From: JANWHZ01 sp035758575
GTDB taxonomy: Bacteria; Patescibacteriota; Saccharimonadia; Saccharimonadales; UBA4665
DNA: 45,638 nucleotides
Assembly (NCBI GenBank): GCA_035758575.1
Contig: DASTXH010000091.1
Location: forward strand, 1-45,638
Direction of reading: 5' to 3'
Made by a program: the position numbers and the translations under genes. Positions 38,775 to 45,273 of the stretch are shown piece by piece. Position 1 is the first letter of the stretch; each line of letters starts with the position of its first letter. The notes under the pieces are model-generated. The model was not told the DNA's origin and searched no databases. It saw only the letters and a list, made by a program, of their open reading frames with translations.

Positions 38775-39079
38775 TTGAAATCACTCTCGCTAGGCAAGTA
38801 CCCCTGCTTAACGAAAAAGTCACCTGCTGCCTCAGGAATCCTGGGATTAAAATGGAATCGAGAATCACGGTCAGGTCCGCACGTACCTATACGTATTCCC
38901 CTATAGTTTACGCGCCAGTTTCTATCCATCTGCTCGCAAATACACTCCTCCGGTATGTCCAAAATCTTGAACATGGGTTGAGCTGTGTACGTATATTGAC
39001 TATGGAAGTCCAATAGAATATCTACACCCGCAACCAACTTGCGGGTTGGATCCTGCGGAGAAATAAACCTAGTCTTCAC
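38771..39079 (-). CDS. Hypothetical protein
   Basis: 102 residues, GTG 39079 in a GTGA junction. VDILLDFHSQYTYTAQPMFK, ECICEQMDRNWRVNYRGIRI and DSRFHFNPRIPEAAGDFFVK. No family recognised. Overlaps the nucleotidyltransferase-like gene by four bases, so the two may be a functional pair. Confidence 0.75.
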   Translation of the reverse strand: MKTRFISPQDPTRKLVAGVDILLDFHSQYTYTAQPMFKILDIPEECICEQMDRNWRVNYRGIRIGTCGPDRDSRFHFNPRIPEAAGDFFVKQGYLPSESDFK

Positions 39080-39234
39080 TTCCTCACCAGTTCCTCTCCG
39101 CGATACTTGGCCTCATTCAAACGAGTAGTCAACACAACCCAATACGTGCCATTACTGCTAACCTGACTCACGTGACCTATCTCGCCCGTCTCCTTCACGC
39201 GAATAAGGTCACCCTCCTCGAATCGGTCAGTCAT
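39076..39234 (-). CDS. 52-residue SH3-like protein, paralogue 1
   Basis: ATG 39234, fused at both ends. EGDLIRVKETGEIGHVSQVS then NGTYWVVLT matches the next upstream protein (AGDNVLYRGDEEDRGVVVRA, DGTYWCRFD). The pattern suggests a small SH3-like barrel. Confidence 0.72.
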   Translation of the reverse strand: MTDRFEEGDLIRVKETGEIGHVSQVSSNGTYWVVLTTRLNEAKYRGEELVRK

Positions 39235-39400
39235 CCAACTTCACCAACTCATGCCTGTGGCAGTTACCGTCAAAACCATTATCAAACCTACACCAATAGG
39301 TGCCATCCAAATTCGCGCGCACCACGACACCCCGATCCTCCTCATCCCCCCTATAGAGCACGTTATCCCCAGCCGCCAACATATCAGGTTGTCTAGCCAT
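39227..39400 (-). CDS. 57-residue SH3-like protein, paralogue 2
   Basis: ATG 39400, fused to the upstream stop. AAGDNVLYRGDEEDRGVVVR and LDGTYWCRFDNGFDGNCHRH; similar in order to the next gene. Tandem duplication of a small barrel protein is the simplest reading. Confidence 0.72.
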   Translation of the reverse strand: MARQPDMLAAGDNVLYRGDEEDRGVVVRANLDGTYWCRFDNGFDGNCHRHELVKLDD

Positions 39401-39576
39401 CATCGGTCCTTTCCCACCTTCACAGACTGAACCTTACCATCCGGTGCCACAAACCCAAACGTCAACACACCACCCCAAGTGTCATCCTGCCGATAGTCAG
39501 GCCTAACCTCCTGAACCACCCTCGGAAGACCAGCTGTACTGTCAGCCTTCTTGTTGCCCTTCTCATCAACAGCCAT
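39400..39576 (-). CDS. 58-residue hypothetical protein
   Basis: ATG 39576 to TGA 39400 (TGATG junction). LPRVVQEVRPDYRQDDTWGG and VLTFGFVAPDGKVQSVKVG. Beta-rich, Lys-rich start. First gene of the coupled set running down to 37067. Function unknown. Confidence 0.7.
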   Translation of the reverse strand: MAVDEKGNKKADSTAGLPRVVQEVRPDYRQDDTWGGVLTFGFVAPDGKVQSVKVGKDR

Positions 39577-39624
39577 GATCAGTTAGTCCCATTCCTTAAG
39601 TAGATCGTAGATCTTCTTAGGGCA

Positions 39625-39647
39625 GGATGGGAGTTTCAATCCCATCC
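39625..39647 (-). terminator. Hairpin at the end of the 39.6 kb gene
   Basis: GGATGGGA (39625-39632) and TCCCATCC (39640-39647) pair perfectly around a 7-base loop that includes the stop codon of the minus-strand gene. No long U-run. Confidence 0.5.
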
Positions 39648-39779
39648 TTCCTCTTCGTCAGTCTCCTCAGACTGCCCAGTCTCCACCTGGTGACCGCACA
39701 CACGACATATAGACCAGCCAGAGTTGCCCTGCGGCTTGTAGTTGTGTCCGTGGATGTCGCACCACGTCAACTCGTCCAT
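39636..39779 (-). CDS. 47-residue zinc-finger-like protein, start uncertain
   Basis: CDIHGHNYKP and SICRVCGHQVETG give two metal-binding pairs, then an acidic end (EETDEEEGWD). ATG 39779 has GGTGG five bases ahead. The frame is open up to 39890, with possible starts at 39851 and about 39821, none with a good binding site. Confidence 0.62.
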   Translation of the reverse strand: MDELTWCDIHGHNYKPQGNSGWSICRVCGHQVETGQSEETDEEEGWD

Positions 39780-39902
39780 GCCAACCACCGTACCAGCCCC
39801 AGTAGGTGTCTGTCTAGTCACAAGCAGATAACGGATTTTAGTGAACCACATCACAGCAGTATTGACACGATTCAGTAGACACCTGTACAATATCTCTTAA
39901 TA

Positions 39903-40071
39903 GATCCGCCTTCACCGGATCGGCGGATCACAAACAGATAAAGCCAGCCCTCAAAGGCTGGCATAATAAAAGACACATAAAGGGGCCGCTCAAACGGCCC
40001 CAACACAAAAACCACATCCGCCGAAGACGGCGGATAAGGAGAAGCCCCCGGATGCCGGTAGGGGGCTTCTC
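39903..40071. terminator. Array of five hairpins between divergent units
   Basis: Stems: GATCCGCC/GGCGGATC (39903-39929), GCCAGCC/GGCTGGC (39943-39962), GGGGCCG/CGGCCCC (39982-40001), ATCCGCC/GGCGGAT (40016-40035) and the 11-base GAGAAGCCCCC/GGGGGCTTCTC (40039-40071). The second and third share loop CTCAAA and on the minus strand are followed by TTTAT; the last has TTTATG on the plus strand. Together they would insulate the two directions. No gene is seen here. Confidence 0.7.
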
Positions 40072-40081
40072 TTTATGTCTG

Positions 40082-40133
40082 AAACAAATTTTTGTTTACA
40101 AAACAAACACCAGTTGTTATAATCAACTGGTGT
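40082..40133 (+). promoter_or_regulatory. Operator-promoter with two inverted repeats
   Basis: TTTACA (40095-40100), 17-base spacer, TATAAT (40118-40123). The -10 box is the centre of a perfect 10-base inverted repeat ACACCAGTTG-TTATAAT-CAACTGGTGT (40107-40133). A second dyad, AAACAAA-TT-TTTGTTT (40082-40097), overlaps the -35 side. The best promoter match in the window, and clearly built for repression. The GTG at 40130 is at the expected transcription start. Confidence 0.85.
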
Positions 40134-40339
40134 CATTCCTCTTTCACCTATTAGGCTTAGACGACCCTGGAGGGTCGTGGTACCTATTCTGGTCAGGATT
40201 CGGCGCAGACATACCCATGCTCTGCGCCATAGGAACACTCTACTACCGACACAACTGCCACATCCGCCGATGTTGGCGAATCGGCCGCCACCACGACGGA
40301 CAAACCATCACCTGCCGCAAACACAAGGCCAACCAGTGA
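40130..40339 (+). CDS. WSGFGAD-motif membrane-type protein
   Basis: 69 residues, probably leaderless. WYLFWSGFGADIPML, a hydrophobic segment (MLCAIGTLYY) and HNCHIRRCWRIGRH then TITCRKHKAN form a pattern I know from many actinobacteriophages: one membrane segment followed by a His/Cys set that probably binds zinc. Function unknown. The GTG lies inside the operator dyad. Confidence 0.78.
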   Translation: MSFLFHLLGLDDPGGSWYLFWSGFGADIPMLCAIGTLYYRHNCHIRRCWRIGRHHDGQTITCRKHKANQ

Positions 40340-40593
40340 ACCCAGACACCTACACCACCCACTGCACCGCCACAAACTGCACAGGACCAGCAGACAACCA
40401 ATACCGAAAAGCAGGCCCAGACGGCTCAACAACCGCCTACTTCGCCTGTACCACACACGCCTACAACGACACCACCGACCCCACCGGAAACCAACGCACA
40501 GGCCTACACACAGCCACCTGTAGCCTCTTCCCCTGCACCTGCACACCCACACCACCAGTCAGCCCGCCCTCAGCACCCATGACCACACACTAG
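40336..40593 (+). CDS. Thr/Cys-rich hypothetical protein
   Basis: 85 residues, GTG 40336 fused to the upstream stop. HCTATNCTGPADNQYRKAGP, FACTTHAYNDTT and CSLFPCTCTPTPPV give at least six cysteines. The end resembles the protein at 30402-30644. Second gene of a two-gene operon bounded by related dyads. Confidence 0.72.
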   Translation: MNPDTYTTHCTATNCTGPADNQYRKAGPDGSTTAYFACTTHAYNDTTDPTGNQRTGLHTATCSLFPCTCTPTPPVSPPSAPMTTH

Positions 40594-40635
40594 TTGCACG
40601 ATACAACCAACTGTATCGCACACAACTACAGTGTG
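40586..40635. promoter_or_regulatory. Nested dyad after the small operon
   Basis: Outer arms CACACT/AGTGTG, middle arms AGTTG/CAACT, inner arms CGATACA/TGTATCG around ACCAAC: 18 paired positions over 50 bases. The AGTTG/CAACT half-sites recur from the operator at 40107-40133, suggesting the same regulator binds both. Confidence 0.6.
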
Positions 40636-40666
40636 CACACCCTAAAACCGGAAGGAACAACCAGAG

Positions 40667-40996
40667 GTGAAAAACGGTCGGAAACAAGCCAAAGATATTT
40701 CTGACCAAGACTTCCTCCTCGGAATCCTCTACACCATCGAACAACGCAAACAAGCCCACAAAACAGTCTGCGCAACCTACGTTCAACGATTCCTAGCCGA
40801 CGACCTAGCCACCATACAACCACTAGGCAAGTATCTGCCGGCATCGGATCATGTCGAAAAAGAAATACCATACAAGCTAGTAACAGCTAAAGCTAAGAGC
40901 CTGATCAGGCGTGGACTTATCGACGGTTGTGGGTGTGGTTGTCGAGGGGATTTCGAAATACTCCCTAAAGGGTACGAGAAGCTAATGGGTGAATGA
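40667..40996 (+). CDS. Hypothetical protein upstream of the small terminase
   Basis: 109 residues, GTG 40667 behind GGAAGGA. DFLLGILYTIEQRKQAHKTV and KLVTAKAKSLIRRGLIDGCG suggest a helical, winged-helix-like protein with a small CGCGC turn. It may be a packaging accessory or a DNA-binding regulator. Overlaps the terminase start. Confidence 0.7.
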   Translation: MKNGRKQAKDISDQDFLLGILYTIEQRKQAHKTVCATYVQRFLADDLATIQPLGKYLPASDHVEKEIPYKLVTAKAKSLIRRGLIDGCGCGCRGDFEILPKGYEKLMGE

Positions 40997-41481
40997 TGCC
41001 GTTAACACCAGAGCAGGAACAGGGCAATCAATACAGGGCCGCACGTATTCTTGCCATGCGCAAGGATCGTTTCACGTGGCAGGAATGCGCAGACGAATTC
41101 GGTATTAGTATCGCCTATGCTCACCGTATCTACAATAAGGCTTTAGCGGATATCCCCACACAGCACGCCGAAGAATATCGGGCTGAGGAACTGCAACTCG
41201 TTGATGAGGCTGTGCATTCACTTCTCGCTATTGCCCGTGGGCATCATGAAGTCAGAACCAAATGGTTAAAAAGCGGTCCCGTGGAATACGATTATTACCC
41301 CACATATAAGGATCGTATTGAGGCATGGAACGCTATCCAAAAGTGGTCTGAGACTAAACGTAAACTGACGGGTATCGACGCACCTACGCAGATTCAGTTT
41401 ACGACGGAGTCTATTCAGGCTGAGGTTGCTCGTTTGATGCGGCTCATTGAGGAAGAGGAGCAGCAGGCTATTGAGCAGTAA
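40993..41481 (+). CDS. terS: Terminase small subunit
   Basis: 162 residues; recognises the phage DNA and passes it to the large subunit. A helix-turn-helix (FTWQECADEFGISIAYAHRI) is followed by a central oligomerising part and a charged C-terminal coiled coil (IQAEVARLMRLIEEEEQQAI). ATG 40993, or 40996 in the TGATG junction. The large subunit is 2.2 kb away beyond a minus-strand block. Confidence 0.82.
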   Translation: MMPLTPEQEQGNQYRAARILAMRKDRFTWQECADEFGISIAYAHRIYNKALADIPTQHAEEYRAEELQLVDEAVHSLLAIARGHHEVRTKWLKSGPVEYDYYPTYKDRIEAWNAIQKWSETKRKLTGIDAPTQIQFTTESIQAEVARLMRLIEEEEQQAIEQ

Positions 41482-41665
41482 ATGCTATTATGCCGACTGG
41501 TGGACTGATACCCCATGTAAGGGATTTGAGGGACCTAACCTTGACCCGTTCCATCCGGAACGGGAAATCTGGATTTGCCTAGGTCATTTTATTGAGCGGT
41601 TTGAGGAGTACCGTTTGGATTGGAAATCTAGGATGGAAGGGTTTAAGGCTGGTTCTGAGGCATAG
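41471..41665 (+). CDS. Small Cys/Trp-rich protein
   Basis: 64 residues from TTG 41471, which overlaps the terminase end by 11 bases behind GAGGAGC. CYYADWWTDTPCKGFEG and WICLGHFIERFEEYRLDW give three cysteines and a His, a probable zinc site. No ATG or GTG is available in frame, so the TTG is needed. Confidence 0.65.
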   Translation: MSSKCYYADWWTDTPCKGFEGPNLDPFHPEREIWICLGHFIERFEEYRLDWKSRMEGFKAGSEA

Positions 41666-41666
41666 G

Positions 41667-41695
41667 AAAAGCCCCCTTTCGGGGGCTCATTCTCT
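41667..41695. terminator. Convergent terminator after the small terminase operon
   Basis: AGCCCCC (41670-41676) and GGGGGCT (41681-41687) around TTTC, preceded by AAA and followed by CATTCTC. Resembles the terminator at 17107 in stem and loop; here it stops both directions. Confidence 0.82.
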
Positions 41696-41900
41696 ATATT
41701 TTAGCTTTCCTTATCTCAAAGTATTTCATACCATCTGCGGTATGTTCTTCCAAATGCTTAGTGCAAATGTAGAGTCTACATACCTGATCCAGCACCACTG
41801 TTTTTACGAACCACAATTCCCCCGCGCAGGTCTGTCTGTTTGTTGAGTAGTTGTTGCGCTCCTCATTGTGGGCACAACCAAACAGCGGAGGCAGTGGCAC
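41694..41900 (-). CDS. Cys/His-rich hypothetical protein
   Basis: 68 residues from GTG 41900 in a TAGTG junction; ATG 41912 is the alternative. FGCAHNEERNNYS, QTCAGELWF and VCRLYICTKH form a possible zinc site. Function unknown. Confidence 0.68.
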   Translation of the reverse strand: MPLPPLFGCAHNEERNNYSTNRQTCAGELWFVKTVVLDQVCRLYICTKHLEEHTADGMKYFEIRKAKI

Positions 41901-42043
41901 TAGTAGTTCCATCCCTCGTTCACCAAGTAATCGTACTCCCGGTAGAAGTCATCCCACTTGGCCGATTCCTTGGAGGTCTCAACCCGACCGCCCTGAGCGA
42001 TCCACTCAGCAACCTTCTCGTCCGTCCAGATCTGTTCTGTCAT
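41900..42043 (-). CDS. 47-residue acidic hypothetical protein
   Basis: ATG 42043, nine bases behind GAGGAG. EQIWTDEKVAEWIAQGGRVE and DDFYREYDYLVNEGWNY. Acidic, Trp/Tyr rich. First gene behind the promoter at 42071-42099. Function unknown. Confidence 0.7.
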   Translation of the reverse strand: MTEQIWTDEKVAEWIAQGGRVETSKESAKWDDFYREYDYLVNEGWNY

Positions 42044-42070
42044 TTCCACCATCTCCTCTGTCTGTACCTA

Positions 42071-42099
42071 TGACTCTAGCCCCTCACGGTCATGATCGC
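42071..42099 (-). promoter_or_regulatory. Promoter for the 41.7-42.0 kb minus-strand genes
   Basis: Minus strand TTGCGA (42094-42099), 17-base spacer, TAGAGT (42071-42076). A second -35-like TTGACT lies just upstream (42107-42112). Confidence 0.7.
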
Positions 42100-42131
42100 A
42101 AGAGGCCAAGTCAAGACATCACCCGATCGGA

Positions 42132-42227
42132 CTAGTCAATCATACCGACCGTCGATTCACCACAAACAGGACAGGTGTCCCGACCGTCGCAACGACCATG
42201 CTCCGGACACGTTTGGTAAACGTTCAC
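42132..42227 (-). CDS. 31-residue zinc-finger microprotein
   Basis: GTG 42227 with GAGGGA seven bases ahead; TAG at 42132. CPEHGRCDGRDTCPVCGES holds C-x2-H and C-x2-C pairs. Below the usual gene-finder limit, but the binding site and motif support it. Confidence 0.6.
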   Translation of the reverse strand: MNVYQTCPEHGRCDGRDTCPVCGESTVGMID

Positions 42228-42248
42228 TAGTTCCGTCCCTCAATCGTC

Positions 42249-42344
42249 TTACGCCTGTTCGTAGCCCTTGGTCTCTAGATCGTCCTTCTCGCCCTTGCGG
42301 TAGGCTACAGCGTTCCTGTCAATGCAGTTCTTGCCGCGCGGCAT
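42249..42344 (-). CDS. 31-residue hypothetical microprotein
   Basis: ATG 42344 fused to the upstream stop (TGATG); TAA at 42249. Basic start (PRGKNCIDRNAVAYRKGEK), acidic end. Supported mainly by coupling. Confidence 0.5.
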   Translation of the reverse strand: MPRGKNCIDRNAVAYRKGEKDDLETKGYEQA

Positions 42345-42529
42345 CAGACGGTCAACTTACGGCGACGAACCTCACCACGAACCGCGACGCGGCAGGCGTC
42401 GGAGAGGTGGGGGAACAGTCCCATGTTGCGTGCCATCTCCACAACCTCATAGTCCTCACGGACTGACAAGAGCTTCACGTGCACGCGGTACAGCTTCTTC
42501 TGACTGGTGGACAGGGTGATGTAGTTCAT
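42344..42529 (-). CDS. Small basic hypothetical protein
   Basis: 61 residues, ATG 42529 (ATGA junction with the upstream gene). ITLSTSQKKLYRVHVKLLSV and a basic end (VAVRGEVRRRKLTV). Function unknown. Confidence 0.7.
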   Translation of the reverse strand: MNYITLSTSQKKLYRVHVKLLSVREDYEVVEMARNMGLFPHLSDACRVAVRGEVRRRKLTV

Positions 42530-42696
42530 GACTGCCTCTTCTCCTTCTTGGCCTTCGCCGCTGCCGCCTTTTTCGCTGCTGCTGCTTTGGCGGCTGCTTT
42601 TGCTAGTGCGGCTTTCTCGTCGATTGACGCGAGTGACGCTAGGTCTTTTTTGATTTGCTGGTATGCACTGTCGCGTTCTTCTTTACCGATTGTCAC
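42526..42696 (-). CDS. 56-residue Ala/Lys-rich protein, histone H1-like tail
   Basis: GTG 42696. After a short helix (KEERDSAYQQIKKDLASLAS) comes AALAKAAAKAAAAKKAAAA and a Lys-rich end. The composition is that of H1/HupB-type DNA-binding tails found in actinobacteria. It could coat or compact DNA near packaging; a ribosome-associated role is another option. Confidence 0.68.
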   Translation of the reverse strand: MTIGKEERDSAYQQIKKDLASLASIDEKAALAKAAAKAAAAKKAAAAKAKKEKRQS

Positions 42697-42817
42697 GGTT
42701 GGCCTTTTCTGCGGCTTCGCGTTGTTTCTGGTCTGCTTTGTCGATTTGTGCGATCAGGTCATCCACTTTAGCCCATTCGGCTGCGTCTTTGGGATCCCGA
42801 TCGGGCTTGTTCCCCAT
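42683..42817 (-). CDS. 44-residue charged helical protein, probably leaderless
   Basis: ATG 42817 is 7 bases past the -10 box of the promoter, at the expected transcription start, and has no binding site. NKPDRDPKDAAEWAKVDDLI then IDKADQKQREAAEKANRDN: a charged coiled coil. Overlaps the Ala/Lys-rich gene by 14 bases. Confidence 0.68.
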   Translation of the reverse strand: MGNKPDRDPKDAAEWAKVDDLIAQIDKADQKQREAAEKANRDNR

Positions 42818-42824
42818 GACACAT

Positions 42825-42853
42825 ACAGTACCGGACCCGTGCGAGGGTCGCAA
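42825..42853 (-). promoter_or_regulatory. Promoter for the Ala/Lys-rich gene set, leaderless type
   Basis: Minus strand TTGCGA (42848-42853), 17-base spacer, TACTGT (42825-42830). Same -10 box and same 7-base distance to ATG as at 23499-23535. Confidence 0.77.
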
Positions 42854-42946
42854 GTCACGAACAGGTAACGGTGATTGATCATGAAGTTGCTAATCCGAAC
42901 CCGTATTCGTCGTGGTTCATGGTGAACCCGTCGGATTTGACATAGG

Positions 42947-42971
42947 AAAACCCCCGCACTATTGGCGGGGG
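42947..42971 (-). terminator. Terminator of the 43 kb minus-strand gene
   Basis: CCCCCGC and GCGGGGG on the minus strand with a 7-base loop (42951-42971), followed by TTTTCC. Confidence 0.82.
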
Positions 42972-42986
42972 CCGTCCTTGTGGTGG

Positions 42987-43406
42987 TTACGCGTTGACGA
43001 GTGTGTCTTCAACCAGTGCGATTGCTTCCACCTTGGTTGGGACTGGCTTCTTCTCATTGAGGACCGAGTCTCCGATTTGGGCGTACCACGATCCGCGTTC
43101 GCGCTTGAAGACGCTGATACGTAGCCCGTTGGCTGCTGTGGTGACGTAGATGCCGGTTGCGGCTCGCTTCCAATTGAAGATGCTGTAGTTGTCTCCGATC
43201 CTGGCGTATCGGTTGTCTAACGGCTTGTTGGGGTTGTCGTCGCGGGTGATGAGCGCTTCGAGCCCTGTGGCTTCTACTGCGTTGTTGTAGAGGGTGGTTG
43301 CGAGTTCCATTGCTTCGTTGACTGTGATGTCTGTGTGGTTGCCATCGGGGGTGTGGACTCGGATGGCGACTTGGTTGTTGTTGATGGTGGTTTCTGCCTT
43401 GATCAT
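42987..43406 (-). CDS. Hypothetical protein, monocistronic
   Basis: 139 residues, ATG 43406 behind AAAGGAAG. VAIRVHTPDGNHTDITVNEA, EALITRDDNPNKPL, GIYVTTAANGLRISVFKRER and WYAQIGDSVLN suggest a beta-rich C-terminal half. It stands alone between a terminator and the long upstream region of the large terminase. No family recognised. Confidence 0.77.
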   Translation of the reverse strand: MIKAETTINNNQVAIRVHTPDGNHTDITVNEAMELATTLYNNAVEATGLEALITRDDNPNKPLDNRYARIGDNYSIFNWKRAATGIYVTTAANGLRISVFKRERGSWYAQIGDSVLNEKKPVPTKVEAIALVEDTLVNA

Positions 43407-43540
43407 GGGAGAGCTTCCTTTGTCTAGGGGCGTACGTGCAGGGTGGTTGCCCTTGCGTCCCTGGGCTTAAACCATGTTGCCGGTCACGGGTTGGTAACGC
43501 AAGCAAGTTAGGCCGTTTGGGGTAGTGTGATGTTGTCTGG

Positions 43541-43620
43541 TGTATACGGTTACTGTATACGGTTACATCATGGCATCATGCAGGTCAGGGCACGTGTTTG
43601 CTTGATCAATGTATACGGTT
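43541..43620. repeat. Three copies of TGTATACGGTT upstream of the large terminase
   Basis: Copies at 43541-43551, 43554-43564 and 43610-43620, all in the same direction. The first two are 13 bases apart, close to one helical turn. The non-coding stretch 43407-43716 holds nothing else I recognise. Candidate regulator, packaging or initiator binding sites. Confidence 0.75.
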
Positions 43621-43665
43621 TCTGTAATCCTTTGCTTTCTTTTCATGCGGTGTTTCTGTAAAGGG

Positions 43666-43695
43666 TTGCGGTAGTTGATCATAACGTGATACAAT
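43666..43695 (+). promoter_or_regulatory. Late promoter for the packaging and structural operon
   Basis: TTGCGG (43666-43671), 18-base spacer, TACAAT (43690-43695). No other convincing promoter is seen before 17.1 kb, so this may serve the whole 19 kb operon across the junction. Confidence 0.68.
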
Positions 43696-43716
43696 GTTCA
43701 ATAACTCGGAGTGTGA

Positions 43717-45273
43717 ATGTCTTCTTTGGCGAAACAGCGACTGGACTTACTTCTTCAATACCAAGAAGTCAAGTCTCGTTACGATGCCCAAGAGAAGGCG
43801 AAGATCGCCGCTAACTGGGAACGGTGGCGCAACAACCCCTCCGAATGGGTGCAGGAACGTCTTTCCGAGCATGTGTGGTCTAAGCAGCATGAGATCATGG
43901 AATCGCTCAGGGACAACCGCCGGACCGCTGTTCAGTCCTGTCACGGTGTAGGAAAGTCTCATATCGCTTCTAGGGCTGTTGCCTGGTGGCTTGATACGTC
44001 ACCCACTGGTGAAGCGTTTGTCGTTACCACAGCCCCAACAGGGCATCAGGTTCGCGCCGTTCTGTGGCGCTATATTGGGCAGGTGCATTCTAAAGCTAAA
44101 CTTCCAGGGCGTGTGACGCAGGTCCCTGATTGGAAGATTGATGGGGAACTTGTTGCCTACGGAAGAAAGCCGGCCGATCATGACCCTGGGGCGTTCCAAG
44201 GAATTCACGCTAACCGGGTGCTTGTCGTGTTGGACGAAGCTTGTGGAATACCTGAACAGTTGTGGTACGCCATCGATTCACTTACCACAAACGAAGACTG
44301 TCGAGTCTTGGCTATTGGGAACCCGGACGATTCCTCTTCATATTTCGCTAGAGTCTGTAGACCTGACTCTCTGTGGCACACCATTGGAATTAGCGCTTTC
44401 GATTCCCCTAACTTCACTGGAGAACCTGTCCCTGAATCTGTCGCGCACAATCTGATTTCTCGCCAGTGGGTGGACGAGAAGCGGATTGAGTGGGGCGAGG
44501 ATAACCCCATCTATAAGGCTAAGGTGTTGGGTGAGTTCTCGGTTGATAACCAGTGGGCTACGGTTCGTGCGAGTGACGTCTATCAGTGCGGGTTAGGTAT
44601 TGAGACTGTCTGGTCTAAGGACCAGCTTCTGCCTGTCGAACTCGGGGTGGATGTCGGTGGTGGTGGGGATGAGACGGTTATTCGGGAACGTCGCGGCCCT
44701 CTTGCCTGCCGGGAGTGGAAAGAGCACACCGACAAGCCTCACCTGATTGCGCCCTTGATTTTGCAGGCTATTCGCGAGACCGGTGCCACCCGTGTGAAGA
44801 TTGACTCTATCGGTGTCGGTTTCGGTGTGTGTGGCGAGTTGGAGAATCTGCGTAAGCAGGGTTTGCATTCTGCTGAGATTGTTCAGGTGAATGTGGCGGA
44901 GAAGTCTCGTTGGCCTGAGAAGTACGCGAATGTGCGTGCCGAAATGTGGTGGGAGATTGGTCGTCTCCTGTCTGAGCGGCGTGAATGGGATTTGTCGGCC
45001 CGCAGGTACAATGATGTTCCGGGAATGAGCAATGCCGAGGTTACGTTGGCTCAGTTGTTGGATCCTAAGTGGGAGTTGACTCCTAAGGGTCAGATTCTCA
45101 TTGAGAAGAAGGATGAGATCCGCAAGCGGTTGGGTCGTTCTCCGGATAATGCGGATGCTTTGTTGATGGCGTTTTATACTCCGCCTTCTGTTGGTTCGTT
45201 GAATGAGTGGTTTTCTCAGGGTTCTTCTGCTGGCCCGTCTTGGGCTGGTCTAAGTTTTGGCAGGGCAGCGTGA
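43717..45273 (+). CDS. terL: Terminase large subunit
   Basis: 518 residues; the packaging motor and nuclease. Walker A CHGVGKS (75-81, Lys near 80-81), Walker B VLVVLDEA near 168-175, then the RNase-H-like nuclease with GVDVGGGGDE near 309-318, KIDSIGVG, and SPDNADALLMAF near the end. ATG 43717 is behind CGGAG. The stop is fused to the GTG of the ParB-like gene. It lies 2.2 kb from the small subunit. Confidence 0.95.
   Translation: MSSLAKQRLDLLLQYQEVKSRYDAQEKAKIAANWERWRNNPSEWVQERLSEHVWSKQHEIMESLRDNRRTAVQSCHGVGKSHIASRAVAWWLDTSPTGEAFVVTTAPTGHQVRAVLWRYIGQVHSKAKLPGRVTQVPDWKIDGELVAYGRKPADHDPGAFQGIHANRVLVVLDEACGIPEQLWYAIDSLTTNEDCRVLAIGNPDDSSSYFARVCRPDSLWHTIGISAFDSPNFTGEPVPESVAHNLISRQWVDEKRIEWGEDNPIYKAKVLGEFSVDNQWATVRASDVYQCGLGIETVWSKDQLLPVELGVDVGGGGDETVIRERRGPLACREWKEHTDKPHLIAPLILQAIRETGATRVKIDSIGVGFGVCGELENLRKQGLHSAEIVQVNVAEKSRWPEKYANVRAEMWWEIGRLLSERREWDLSARRYNDVPGMSNAEVTLAQLLDPKWELTPKGQILIEKKDEIRKRLGRSPDNADALLMAFYTPPSVGSLNEWFSQGSSAGPSWAGLSFGRAA

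Noticed and set aside
39903..40071. CRISPR-like array
   Set aside because: The hairpins differ in sequence and spacing; there are no identical repeats or spacers. No CRISPR array was found elsewhere either.
42936..42964. TTGACA followed by TATTGG on the plus strand as a promoter
   Set aside because: The -10 box is poor, it lies in a terminator, and no plus-strand gene follows for 750 bases.
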